Below are positions 24,257-36,300 of a stretch of DNA of 64,000 bases, in pieces. Where the stretch lies: positions 1 through 64,000 of the forward strand of contig VZTJ01001444.1 in assembly GCA_013397795.1 (NCBI GenBank). The letters are read 5' to 3'. The stretch is from Orthonyx spaldingii (taxonomy: Eukaryota > Chordata > Aves > Passeriformes > Orthonychidae). The notes beneath the pieces are model-generated. The model was not told where the DNA came from and ran no database searches. It worked only from the letters and a program-made list of their open reading frames with translations. A program made the position numbers and the translations under genes. Position 1 is the first letter of the stretch. Every line of letters begins with the position of its first letter.

Positions 24257-24913
24257 ACATAGGCAAAATGGGACTTTGCAAATGATAAGGATGCAAACCT
24301 CAGCATGTTAGAGGCAGTGGGTGGAAACGTGACAACTGATGAGGCAATGTGCAGGGCAAGGGAGAGCAGGGAGGAACAAAAATGAAGTAGGAAGAAAGAC
24401 CTATAACCACAGTCAGTCAACACACTCATCACTGCAAGTCTATTCTATCTTCTCGCTGCCACTGCCTCTCCTTCAGGCTTCTCTTGACCATTTGCATCTG
24501 CATGAACAAAAGATTCATTGCTCCCTTAACGTCAATGCCCCTTGAAATAAAAAAAAAAACAACCAACCAAAAACTCAGAACTTCTGCCCATGACAAGTTA
24601 TTTTCTAGAAGAAACTCCCAGTCTCATAGACAGCATAGACTTAATCACTATTTCTAAAACAATCAAAGGCTATATGGAACATGTCAGAATAACAAATAAA
24701 TCACACACGGAATAAGGAGGGAAAGACCTCAGAAAATAACCAGGAGGTAGCAGCAGGGTCAGTATGTCCATGAGTAAAATTTAGTCACGCTTTTGGCTGC
24801 TTGGCATGAGAGCCTAGATGCAATTTCACCATGTCTGACACCATGACGACACAAGTCATACAACGTTTTCTATCAGTAAAGGGGAAAAAATGTGATCTGC
24901 AGATAACTTGTTC
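24257..24913. other. Intergenic stretch beyond the HUS1 3' end
   Basis: No supported feature. Confidence 0.4.
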
Positions 24914-24919
24914 TTTATT
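24914..24919 (-). terminator. Candidate HUS1 polyadenylation signal (AATAAA)
   Basis: AATAAA on the minus strand about 710 nt past the HUS1 stop codon. Being the first strong hexamer I noticed, it is a plausible 3' UTR end; other sites are possible. Confidence 0.4.
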
Positions 24920-25624
24920 TCACACCAATTGCTGTGCTCACACGTCCTCATACGATATTCATTCTCTTTATAGGGGTTTTCACTGCCCACATTAACAAAG
25001 TAATCCAGACTGTTTTGCTCATCCTCTCAGGCCAAGAGTTAAAGAGTAAGCACAAACAGTGCTACTGAGATATGTTGGAGCAAGGCTAATCAAAAGATTT
25101 CTACTGGAACAGAATTCAATTCTGTACCACTTCAGGAGGGCTGTGCATACTTGGGGGAAATACTAACCTGGCAACCCTCCAGAAGGCTCTCCTGCTTCAA
25201 GGAGTTATAATAGCTTGCTCAGAGATCCCTTAACTTGGATTGTATTGTTCAATACTGAATACACACAGCAGCAGCTCCAGAGGTGAAGTCTATCTTTAGT
25301 TTTTTGAGGAGACTGAAGTATTTAATTGAGTGTGCTTTTGGGATGCTTTGAGCTGTGGGTAAGGCAAATTTCAGCTTTGCTCCTCGTAAGAGTAAGACAT
25401 GCCAACGCTCCTCAGCGTTGTGTCTTTCATAGCATGTAACTCTTCACAAAAATGGCTGTCTGGATGAGGAGGCTTTTTGAATACTTTCATAAATACTCAA
25501 ATAATGTCCATCCGATGGCTGCATCTAACAGTGTCTCACATCAAAATGCTCCAGCAACTCAGGAAAGATTTCAGACTTCATGAAAGAGGCCTCAAGTTGG
25601 AAAAAGACCAAGATTCCAAAACAC

Positions 25625-25707
25625 TCAGGCAATTGCTGGAATAAAATACTGAAGTGAAACCTCTTCATGGAGCAAGATGAAGTGGACAACTCTTTTACGT
25701 ACAATAT
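25625..25707 (-). CDS. HUS1: HUS1 coding exon 8 (terminal)
   Basis: Acceptor CTTTACAG. Encodes IVRKRVVHFILLHEEVSL and QYFIPAIA, then TGA. It restores the HUS1 C-terminus in phase with exon 7. Confidence 0.92.
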
Positions 25708-28700
25708 CTGTAAAGAGACAAAGAAGTTAAAATGCAAATCCAGCTTAAAGCAGGAAAAATACTTAAAAATTACATCTGTTAAAGATGTCACCATAAGAAC
25801 AATGCTTCTACCACTTCTGACAGAAAGATGACAATTTAAATCCTTGAGGATCTGTGAAGCATTACTAGTTTATGAAAGCTGGTATCAAAAAGTAAATATA
25901 TAGTTGTTTTGGCTTGTAATGCTATATCTATTATTTAAATTTTCCTTGGGAAATTCTTAGCATCTGCACTAAACCATAACAAACAGACGTTTTCAGGAAA
26001 AGCACACAGAGTTATAAAAATAGAATATAAACCCCTGCATAGGCTTCTGCTAGAAAGGAAATATAATTTCTATGGCTAGAAACACTAGCTGTATAAAAAG
26101 CATTTTAGTACTAGAATCAGTGTAAGAAAGCATCCAAAGAAAAAAAAACCCAACCAAAAAAACATGCCTGTAAATTCCAATTTCTCTGCTAGAAGCTAGA
26201 GGCCTTAAGACTTTCAAAAATAATATCTCAAAATAATAATAAAAATTAATAACAACATCAAAATAAATGCAAGACAATACACAAGATTAGTGAGTCTGAG
26301 TATTCAGCTTGATACTTTTAAAGGCCTAACTTACTTTATTTTTTCTTCCCCTAGGACCTGAATCTTACTGCCTAAAAATATAAATATTAGAAGTCCTCAG
26401 GTACAGTAAAAATAATTGAGTTTCAAACAGATAAAACAGAAGATATGGTATTCTGCTGAGACTAAGTATGGCAAACATCCCTACTTAACTGGAGTTCATA
26501 AACAGAGCGGTTGTACTTACTGCACAATGCTTTTGTAGGATTGACCTGCTGTCCAGCAAGCAGCTGCTGCAGCTTCTTGATGTCTATGCATGCCTCAGCC
26601 ATACTTTCCAGATCTCTGCCTTGAGCAGAACTTCGACATCCATCCGCCGATGCTAAAAGCGTAAGGACACAACACTTAGTCCAAACATAAGAAGTAGTTT
26701 CAACACCCATAAGCACAGACCTGAAAACTGCTGAAGTGCTGGAACTCACATGGCTTGTTTTTCAAAAACAGCAGTACAAGGAAAAGAAATCTCAGTTTTC
26801 CTACCAAACTGTCTAAAATAATGGAAAAGATTCCCCACCACCATCCCCAAATATGAAACAGCCACACCATTGGCCACTTTTAAGATTTCATTTGAAGACT
26901 TCCAAGTACTTGATGCTATTTTCTACAGAATAAAAAGTAAGTACTGTTATAAGCAACACACTTAAGTAATGAGATCAGACCGATACAAGAGGTAACAAAC
27001 AGGGAAACTTACCCCAGGGAGGATTTCCCAGGTCTTTAAAATGTGTTGTTACAGATACTAAGTCAGTTTCTATTTTCAAGTTCATTTCACCACTCAAGTT
27101 TGCTTCAACCACCTGCAATCAATCTCAGTTTTAGGCAACCTACTTTCACACTGCAGAATTACAGAAGAATACAATTTAGTTTTGTTCAAATACAACCTTC
27201 CAGGAGTACTTCAGTGCAGATCAACCATACTTTCTGAACATGGTTTGAACATCTGAATGTTCAGCTATAAAATGCATTTCCCATAATTTCTGTGTGAATC
27301 ACCCTAGACCAAACTTTCAGAAATTATGAAAAGAAAGAAATTTAATTGCTCTCCAGTACTTTCAGAACAAGTATTAGCTTTGGGAAGTTCATGTGCTGAG
27401 GAAAACGCTTCAGAAATAAGAGACTGAAGCTGGAGAAATGCAAAGATTCCTGAATTTCCATTCAATTACTCAACAAATAGAAAGGTATCTACAGTCTATA
27501 TGACACACACAGAAAATGGCATGCACCAAGAGCTGACAGTGCCACTTTCAAGACTTTAAAACAGACAACAGCTGCATCAGATCATAACTCCAAGAAGGAC
27601 TTTGAACTGATAGAAATCCTGGAAGAGTGCTAAAAGCTTTCAAATTCCATCCTGAAGGCTCGAAGGAGGACTTTGGAGGAAACTATATATGGTCTTACAC
27701 ACATCCCAAGCAGATCAGAGGATTCCTAAAGCACAACTAAGCACATAATTTCTGTGATTAGATGAATTCTCAGTAATTAAAAAAAAAGATTTGTACTGCA
27801 ACCAGAATCTTGTATAGAATGGAGATGCCAAGCTCTCAAACAATGGACAAGTACTATTAGAAATTGCATCTAAGCCCATTTTACAGCACTTGATCTTGAC
27901 TAGTTTTATTACCAGCAAAAATAATTGTGACACTTGATGTTTTTGTTCTCTAACAGCATGAAAGCAAGGAAATTAGTAAAGTTCAATCCCATCATACAGC
28001 TATCTGGTGTGAGAAAAGATCCTCAGCTCCAGAAACAAAAGCACTGTGCTCAATTTTGTGTAAGCATATCCACCAAGGACACAGGGGAAGGAAAGAAAGT
28101 AAAAACAAAGCCCCCAAAAAGTCTCACAAAGAAAAAGAGTTTGACATGTATTTGCAGGATGACTGCCATTTGCAAAACTGCCAGTAACCCAGGGTAATCT
28201 TTCAACTCTTACAATCTTCAAAAACTGAGACTGTTTCAATTTCAGGATTCTCAGTTAACAGAAAATTTCCTATTTATCAAAACTGGTACAAACAGCATCA
28301 AACCCAAACTATTTCAAAACTCTACACTTACTTACTAACTTTCATGTCAGCCAATTCTGGTGACTGTGAGCAAAAACAACTAAATACAAAAACAAAGCCC
28401 TTTTCTGTCCAGTTGCAGAGGGCTTATTTAAATTAAAAGGCCCATCAGCACTCCAGAAATCCAGGGTAGACCACAAACCCAACACGTCAGAGTCTAAAGC
28501 ACAGTCTGACATCCTGGGGCTATTAGCAGAATTTCCTTTAAATCCTACATCAAGTTTACTTGAAGTTCATTCACAGACACCTAACACAACACTCACTTAA
28601 AAGGCATTTCCTTAATGAAATCACCTGGAAAGTCTCCAGCTAGCTTCTTGAAGGACTATAATTTCTTACCAGCTATAAAGAGTGGCTTGTAGCAACACAA

Positions 28701-31700
28701 TGCCATGTTCTTTCACAGATTTAGTACAAAGAGCATTATTTTCTGAGAAGCCCAGGAAAAGCTCTTCAGTGTAAATCCTAAAATAAATCCCATCGTTCTC
28801 TTCAATCTTTACACAGGCTTCAAGTGCCTTGATTTCAATGTCTAACTCATCTCAAAATAAGATAATGTGGCAGCACCAGTTTAGGCAACAGGGAAACATG
28901 TTATGTCCCTGATGAATAACATCTATAGCATACATGCTTGAAGTGCCTTAACTTACAATGAAATTGCTGAGATTCTTCATTCTTTCCACAACACTCTTCA
29001 TTGTTTTCAGCACTGGTAGGTAAATACTGACCTAGAAAGACAAAACAACTGCATTTGCACAAGTATTTCAGATGTGCGACACATTTATTTCTACTTTCAA
29101 TGCTATCTTTGTTTGGACTGAGTTATCTATGGCTTGCAGGGTGCACAATATCTATCTGAAATCAGGAAATGTCTCAGGAACAGAGGAACTCTCTCCCATT
29201 ATACCAACAGGCCATCATTCCAGCAATCGTTCCAGACATAATACTCCATGTCTGTGTTGAAAATAAAGTAGAGACATATTTTTGCAGATCAGACTCTCAC
29301 ATGAACATCTGTGTTACTAAATAGTCAATTACTATAGCCAAAAAGGAAAGATCAAGATTCCCATGATACTGTAGTAATTTCTGGAACTGCAGCAGTGTAA
29401 ATCTAAAATAAAAGAACAAAATACTTCAAGTTTCTTCTTGTATGTCTTCAGAATTTAAATATTTGTAGCTATGGAGGTAACAGACATCCATAACCTCAAA
29501 TAGGAGCATATTTGCACAAGGACCTTTCCTTGCAACTCTGCTAAAAGTCAAAAAGGATAGTGAGAGGGTATAAAAATCAGGAGGAAACACATATATCTTT
29601 AACTCTGCCAGAGAGGCCATGAATTTCAGAAAGAACAGATTATTTGGGCCATTTGGCACCTAAACAGCTGAAACAGTCTAAACCTGTGTGGTTTAGAGGT
29701 GCACCAGACTAAAGCCATGCAAGTCCTTTTCTCCTCCTGTGAACATCACAGAAGCAGTTGGCAATCACCCACTCTGTTTTCATAGGTTCTGGACTCTCTT
29801 GTCAAGATAGAAGCCATGATATCCCTTGATATATCCCTTGATATATCCCTTGATATATCCCTTGAAAACTGTAGCCTTCAGTCTTCCCTCTTTCCTTTCA
29901 ACTCCTTTCCAAACCCCACCAGTAATATACCCTGTAGCAATACCATTCCACTTGCAAACTCCCCTTTCAGTAGGGAATATAAAAAAAGGCTTACATCAAA
30001 GTCTGGCACACTGGGCTCTCTGAAGTCATTCCACATTCTTCTGGGAATAACTCCCACAGGAATGTCATGTGTCACAATCCTACTGCTGCTTGATAAGGAG
30101 GGCTTGAGGGAAAAAGAGGATGCACTTGCAGTTAAACACAAGACTGGAATTCTAAATTTCAGTTTTTCGGATCCACTCTGGGAAACGCTATAACTACATA
30201 CCCCAGACACTCAGTTCCAGTTTTCCCTAAGTTTCTATCAACGTGCTTTTAAGTGGGCTTCTCTTTTGAATGAGGAAGAGTTTGTGAGGTATCAGTCACT
30301 AGTGTATCTATAAGCTATTCTTAGAGCTGAAGAGGTGAATCAGTGGAGTTAACAACAACAAAAGAACCAGAAGTCAGCATCCAGTATCAGGAAAACCAAA
30401 GGCAAAAAACACAGAGCCAAAGAGTACACCGAAACCTCCTTCACCTAATGGCATCAATGAAAAGGTAATAATCCACAGAATATATTGAGAATGAAGGAAT
30501 GGAGAAAACTAAACATTAGAAAAAGTTGTTTCACTAACATAGCATTCTTTTTCCCTCCACCTCCTCCTTGCCTTTTGGAAAACACAAAGCTGGTTCTGTA
30601 TGCTACCAACCATGATGACAAGAAAGACTAGTGAAATGGAAAATGGCACAGTGTTTCTTTAGTTTTCTCAAATTACACCAAATATTACTCTTTGATCTTA
30701 GGAAAATCACTAAATTTTTAAGAACTTTTTCTTAATAATGAACATGAAAGCATGGTTGCACTTACTAGCTCCACAGCAACTCTGAGACAGGGACAGTGTT
30801 TATTAGTCAACTTGATCTTCACTGCCTTAGCACTCTGGGCAGTTTTTAATGCTCTTGACAGGTTATCAGGCACCAACTCTAAATAGATTTCATTGTGCTC
30901 TGCAGCTACTCCTTCCATCTGAAATTCATCGAAGAAATTCCCCTACAGTTTTTGAAAGTTAGGAAATAAAGCAAACAAGAGGGGCAAGTTTTATTCAGCA
31001 GACCTTAAGCTTAGAACTGCATATGTACAGCAGAAACTTTCCTCAGGTGGCATCACCTGAGGAATCACAACAGGCTGCATAAGCATGAAGGCTCATTGCT
31101 TCAGGCTAAACCAATTAATGTCCTTCCCTAATACCTAATGAGCCTATTAGACAGTTAATTATGCTTTCCCGTTTCCAGTTTTGGCCAGGACTATGTGGGC
31201 CAGCACACACTGAAGCTTTACACTGAAATGACAATCTACGTAAAGGGAATAGTCAATCTGAAACATCTGTGCAACCAGACAGACCTTGAGAGAGCTGGCA
31301 AACCTCAGGTGAGGGCTACAAGAAACGCCTCGTACATCAAACCCAACTACATGCTCTGGTTTTCAACATGTGTTTACCGAACTTCCCTGGGCTCACCTGG
31401 CTCAGCTCACACCACATACTGGCGCCTCCATTTGCTACTTTATCGGAGAGGATGAAATACAGCTTGCAGACAGTCAGGCGCAGGATGCAGGTCTTGGCTA
31501 ACTTGGCGATTGTGTTAATTATACCTGCCGGAGAGAAGGATGGGGATGTTACAGCGCTGATCGCGCCACGCACTCGGGTCTCTGCGGGACAGGGAAAACA
31601 CCTTCAGCCTCCAAAAAACACAGCTCGTGCTGCAGCGCAAACCCCTAAATACCTCTGGGCGACGGAAAGCGCCTCATGCCACCTCCTCCCAGGAAAAGCC

Positions 31701-31852
31701 TGCGGTCCTCACCTCCCTTCCTCTCTCTTTTGCCCAGGAAAGTCGGCCCCAGCCGTTCGGCGAGGCACAGCCGCCCTGCAGCCTGCCCTGGCATACTCAC
31801 GGCTGAAGTGGTTGAGGCAGGCAAGATCCACGATCTTAGCCCGAAATCGCAT
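25625..31852 (-). CDS. HUS1: HUS1 checkpoint clamp component (complete, 8 coding exons)
   Basis: HUS1 forms the RAD9-HUS1-RAD1 (9-1-1) ring, a PCNA-like clamp loaded at damaged DNA in the nucleus that supports ATR signalling; this role is family knowledge. Coding exons on the minus strand are 31852-31801, 31524-31397, 30942-30766, 30102-29995, 29031-28957, 27112-27013, 26652-26521 and 25707-25625. They total 855 nt: 284 codons plus TGA, close to the usual ~280 residues. Every junction is GT-AG and all phases agree. Recognisable words are MRFRAKIVDLACLNHF at the N-terminus, ANGGASMWCELSQ, EIYLELVPDNLSRALKTAQ, IKLTNKHCPCL, SSSRIVTHDIPVGVIPRR, VTTHFKDLGNPPW, LAGQQVNPTKALC, and SLQYFIPAIA at the C-terminus. 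The start is the ATG at 31852, which begins the conserved N-terminus; an upstream in-frame ATG at 31906 is less likely. No stop or frameshift was found, so the gene looks functional. The single-exon paralogue HUS1B is excluded by the intron structure. Confidence 0.95.
26521..26652 (-). CDS. HUS1: HUS1 coding exon 7
   Basis: Acceptor GCTTTTAG, donor GTAAGT, 132 nt. Encodes a variable linker and then IDIKKLQQLLAGQQVNPTKA. Confidence 0.93.
27013..27112 (-). CDS. HUS1: HUS1 coding exon 6
   Basis: Acceptor ATTGCAG, donor GTAAGT, 100 nt. Encodes VVEANLSGEMNLKIETDL to LGNPPW. Confidence 0.93.
28957..29031 (-). CDS. HUS1: HUS1 coding exon 5
   Basis: Acceptor TTTCTAG, donor GTAAGT, 75 nt. Encodes VSIYLPVLKTMKSVVERM and on to NFI. 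Confidence 0.93.
29818..29866 (+). repeat. 12-bp tandem repeat in HUS1 intron 4
   Basis: About four units of GATATATCCCTT, nearly perfect, about 130 bp past the exon 4 donor. It is short enough to vary between individuals. Confidence 0.9.
29995..30102 (-). CDS. HUS1: HUS1 coding exon 4
   Basis: Acceptor TTTTTCCCTCAAG, donor GTAAGC, 108 nt. Encodes the highly conserved SSSRIVTHDIP to SVPDFD. Confidence 0.93.
30766..30942 (-). CDS. HUS1: HUS1 coding exon 3
   Basis: Acceptor CTGTAG, donor GTAAGT, 177 nt in phase 0. Encodes NFFDEFQMEG to RVAVEL. Confidence 0.93.
31397..31524 (-). CDS. HUS1: HUS1 coding exon 2
   Basis: Acceptor CGGCAG, donor GTGAGC. Encodes TIAKLAKTCILRL, YFILSDKVANGG and SMWCELSQ. 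Confidence 0.93.
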
Positions 31853-32300
31853 GGCAGCGTGTCCCCCTGCCCCGCTGCCACAGAAGGCGGTCAGGGAGGA
31901 AGACACGTCCCGCCGCAGAGCTCCGCGCAGGCAGCGGCCCTTACAGGCACTCCTCGGCTGCGCGGCGGGATTGGGCAGGCTCTGGCATAGGCGGGCTTTG
32001 CCAGACTTCCTTCCGCTGCGCTAGTGGTCTTCGCAATACGGGCTAGAAAGGTTGGCTAGAGGTAAAATGTCTTGGCACCCCCGGTGAAAATTCACCTGTA
32101 TGGGTCTGAGCCCCAATGTCTCGAGGAATTTTCTCCTCCAAATCCAAGGGGGCCCTTACAGGAGACACCATCAGCCCCTCACAGGGGGCCAAGCGCCGGT
32201 ACTGCCTCACGTGACGCGGTGCTGAGGAAGGAAAGCAACAGTCGCATTAGGAAGTGGAGCGAACAGAGCTTTCCACTGCCCCATTGTTAGCCAGGCCACG
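31550..32300 (-). promoter_or_regulatory. GC-rich HUS1 promoter region with an E-box
   Basis: GC- and CpG-rich compared with the AT-rich surroundings, and it covers HUS1 exon 1 and about 450 bp upstream. CACGTGAC, an E-box of USF/MYC/TFEB type, lies at 32208-32215, about 360 bp upstream of the ATG. No TATA box is evident, as usual for a housekeeping promoter. An open frame of 218 codons on the plus strand is an expected by-product of a CpG-rich region. Confidence 0.6.
31801..31852 (-). CDS. HUS1: HUS1 coding exon 1
   Basis: Encodes MRFRAKIVDLACLNHFS and the first base of an arginine codon; donor GTGAGT follows. It lies in the GC-rich promoter region. Confidence 0.93.
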
Positions 32301-32470
32301 CGGAAGGGGCTGGGCAACCGAAAGTGTTTGAGAAAGATATTCTGTGTCAGACCGGGCACCTCATGTAGTCAAGCTCCCAGCTTAGTGCATGATGCACAGG
32401 GGTTTATGCAAAGGTTGGAATAGTCAAGGAAATCCAAAGTGAAGGAAAACTTTGCTTTACCTGTCAGTGT

Positions 32471-32857
32471 TGTCAGGAAAATTAATCCACAAATACCAGA
32501 GGTTTATGTCCAAAAAGGAGACAGAGGAGTCCTGTAACTTTATTCGAATAAAGGGAGAGGCCATGGGCATTTCCCATTGGGTCTCTCAAATTGTTGGGGG
32601 ATGCAACCCCCTTTTTATCCTAAGTTCCTGGCTGCAGCACCCTCTTCCTTTCCCCATTGGATGGGATACTCAGAAAGTACAGACTTTTCGAATCGCCTAT
32701 TCTATGTCCCCTTCTAATATACACCCCCTTTTGTTATATAAAAGAAGAAGAAAAAAAAAAACTATTCATAATTCTTTTAAGTCTTTGTTCTTTTTTCTCT
32801 ATGTTCAGGAATTTACCATGGCCTTGGCCGTGCAACAGTCCCTATTGATTAGTAACA
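32471..32857 (-). mobile_element. LTR, family 3, left (minus) arm of a head-to-head pair
   Basis: On the minus strand it ends with TTTATTCGAATAAAG, then 'ttacaggactcctctgtctcctttttggacataaacctctgg', then ATTAATTTTCCTGACA, a typical R-U5 end. The first ~130 bp match the reverse complement of 33215-33343 closely, and similarity continues across 'ctttccccattgg' and 'aaaaagaaca.agac' to about 32850. The 5' end is approximate. Confidence 0.65.
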
Positions 32858-32993
32858 TCTTCTAGAACTGATGAAAGGAATGAGAGGGAGGTGTCTTTAC
32901 AAACAAACTGGCTTTGCTGGTAGATAAAGCCAGATACTGAGAGGTGAAAGAAGCAATGGGAGGAACCATAAATTCCATAGGAATTCCACTAGT

Positions 32994-33343
32994 TGACACA
33001 GACTGTTACTTACCCAAGACTGTGCTAAATCTCTGGATTTAAAGAAAAAGAACAGAGACATGAGGAAAAGAAAGAGGGGGGGAAGGTGTTACGCAATAGG
33101 AGGGGGTCTGTATTAGGCAACTGGGGGAGTCTGTACCTCTCAGCTACCTCAGCCAATGGGGAAAGAGAGAGGGAAAATGTGGCCGGGAAATTAGGATAAT
33201 GGAGAGGCTGTGTCCTCTGACAATTTGAGAGACCCCATGGGAAATGCCCATGGCCTCTCCCTTTATTCAAATAAAGTTACAGGACTCCTCTGTCTCCTTT
33301 TTGGACATAAACATCTGGTATTTGTATATTAATTTTCCTGACA
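32994..33343 (+). mobile_element. LTR, family 3, right (plus) arm of a head-to-head pair
   Basis: Inverted partner of 32471-32857. It ends TTTATTCAAATAAAG...ATTAATTTTCCTGACA. Together the two form a long imperfect palindrome with a spacer of about 140 bp. No shared target-site duplication was found around either arm or the pair. Confidence 0.65.
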
Positions 33344-36300
33344 ACTGAGAATTTTCTTCTGTTACTTCCCTATCTCTGAGCTCCTAGCCCTATCTACAAG
33401 CAGATTCGCACAGTCTGTTTGTAAAGATAAATTCATCTTGTTCCTTTCAGTGTGCAGCATGCCTGTTTCCTACAGAAGACGGTGTCCTTTGCCTTGGTGG
33501 TTTTGCTTCCTTGCAGTCCTTCAAAACTACAGCTTTTGCAGAGACAGTTTTCTAGTATTGTTCTTTTTGGTCTGTCAGGATTGTCTGGTGTTCTTTTGTC
33601 ACACTGCAAGTTCTCCAGATCAGCTAAATTGCCTCTGTTGCATTTAATTTTGAAATATTCTTGGGATGCTGCTCACATGCCTTGATGCTGTCTTTTAATA
33701 CAGTCATTATGAAGAAAATGAAAAGAAAAAACCTTGGGTCTTGGGTCTGTGTAGTGACAGATACAGCAACAGTTTTTGGAGAGGTTATTCCCTGCCTGTA
33801 TTGCTCTTAGGCCTTGTAAATTTTGTAGAAATAAGCTGAAGATTTTCCTAGAGAAACCAGTGCAGCAGGGTGTCACAAATTCTGATATAGAATCCTGCCA
33901 ACTATGCCAATTTGTTGCAAATGTGTGGTTTAGGGTCACTTAAAGAATCATCATCAAAGGTATTAGCAAAAGAGGGATTAATATACATTTATAAAAGTAT
34001 GACATGAAGTTCAATGACAAGTTTCACTCTATCATGGGTGAAACAGACAAAGAAAAATCAAATTAGAATAATTTTAGGATGATTTACATAGAGACCAAAG
34101 ACAAAATAAAGTAAGGAAGACTGTCCTGTTGAATCACAAATTTTGGAGTATACCCTCTTGCTTTCTAAACTCCTGATAGAGCCTAGGTGCAGCTAAGTCC
34201 AGTCTTAATTTCAGACTTGGACAATAGTTTGTACCTAAGAGAATTAACTCCAATTTTTTCATTAAATATTGCTCCATTAGCCTTTTATTTTGTAAAATGT
34301 GGCTGCAGAAGGTAAAGTCCTGATGGTGTGAAATGCCGCACATTACACTTGACAGTTCAACACACTTTCCATCTTTTACAGACATAGTTGCAGACTGCTG
34401 GTAGTGAAATGATTCCTATATGAAGGTTAAGTGGGATTTGTGGAAGGATGGTTGATCTAATGCCTTTCAAGTTGTGGCATCTTGATACATGTGGATTGCA
34501 AAAGGTTTAACAGATCCACATCTGTTTAACAGATCCACATTTGCCTTTTCTGCCTTTGCCTAGGGTTTCTTGAGAAAGCTGGACAGTTTGTTCTCTAGCT
34601 TTTCTAGATATGGTCTGTTGTTAGCAATGCTTTATAACCTCTGAAGATTAAGCCACAATGAGAAGGCAGACTTTATGTATACAAAAAATTTCCACTGCTT
34701 GCCCTAAATAATAAAGAATAGGGAATTAATAACCAAGGTGGGCACCAGAAATAAATTATTATATGCTACATATACATGCATAAGTCTGCAAAAAAATTTT
34801 ACTTTATATTGCTCTATGCTCTCATCACAGTTGAGACACACAGGCTCTACTTTGGGGGTTCAGGCTAGGCAGAAGCCATTTATTACTATAGCTGTAGGAG
34901 AGAAGGCAGATTGAGAGAGGTTCAGTTCTCTATTCATACTGGTTTAAAACAGCAGTGCTAGGGTATATCACACTGACAGCAGATATAAACAGCTTTGTGA
35001 AGGAGTCTTGATATGGCAGAGCAGCACTGACAGGGTAGGAAACTCACAGCAGTTGTATCCCTCTTGTGCTAATAACAAAGAACCTCTGTGCTGTCTGTGG
35101 ATCTTCTCAGTCTGTCACCTTCTTGCTTATGACACTGCTGTATCCCGTTGTCAACTTCTAGGTCTAGTGAGTCCTGCTGCCACACAATTACTTGTTGTGA
35201 TAAAAGCCAATTTCTTCTGCAGTGTTTGCTTGGTTAATGTATTTTTTCCAATTTTTCTATTAGGTGTTTACATAATAAATGGATTATACATACATTTGCA
35301 ATCACGAGTTCTATGTTTTTAAGCCCATCTAAATAACTTTAAAGTATACTTATTTAGGGAAGAAGGCATTCACACTGCTTAGGTTGCTTGATGGAGAGTC
35401 AAAGGAAGTGAAATAAAAATCTGAGGATGTCAACTGAGAACCAAAGGGATACTGAGCAGATCACCACAGAAAATGAATAGGTACTAGAAAGGGCTCTTTC
35501 TCTATAACAATTTTAACTGTACTATTAAGTTCTTTCCACATTAATTTAATCCATGAGTGGGTATTATTGTAACTGATCATTTGGCTTGATCCCAGTCTGC
35601 TGAAGCTCAGTTCTGAAACAGGTCTATATCACTGGACTGAAGAGGTAGTAAAATAGCTTTAAGGGAGTTTTTTGGCTGTTATGGAAAACTTCAGTATTTT
35701 TACACAAATGAATTGAACCTGACCATAATATATTTCTGGATGTTAGAGTGTTTTCAATTTGAAATTGTACACTTAATGAAACACACCTTTCTCATTCACT
35801 GTTTCAAAGTTGTTAGTGAAAACCCCTATGTTAAATGGTGCTTTGAGCAAGCAAAGTATGGTATAACATAAGCCTACACAGGCCACAAAACAATGATCAG
35901 ATTCAAAATCCAGTCTTTAACACATTTTTAATGATGTGGTTAATGGATTAATTGCAATGCATCACAAGTTAAGAAGAAAGGATAGTAATTTAGATATGGA
36001 AAAACATAAATGAAAAAGAAATTAAGAATAAAGCATGACCTGCAGTGAAAATTTCAAGCGTTATTTCTATCATCATCTACACAAAACTGGAATTGAAGTT
36101 GGTTTGACTATATGGGCAATCACAAGAAACTTGAAATAATTTTATCTAAAAGAAGTTGTGTATTTTATTGAAATAAAATTCCCTTCATAATTCTTAGGGA
36201 GGAAGAGCATGTTCCTCTTTGTACCTTCATGGCTAAGTAATTCATATTCATTTTCAATTCATAGACCTTGTTTATACCCTGCCTACACGCTGTTTTGCTT

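Noticed and set aside
25625..31852. HUS1B instead of HUS1
   Set aside because: HUS1B is intronless in mammals; this gene has eight coding exons with intact phases.
31368..32024. 218-codon plus-strand open frame overlapping HUS1 exons 1-2
   Set aside because: Long open frames are expected by chance in CpG-rich sequence; there is no family resemblance and HUS1 occupies the other strand.
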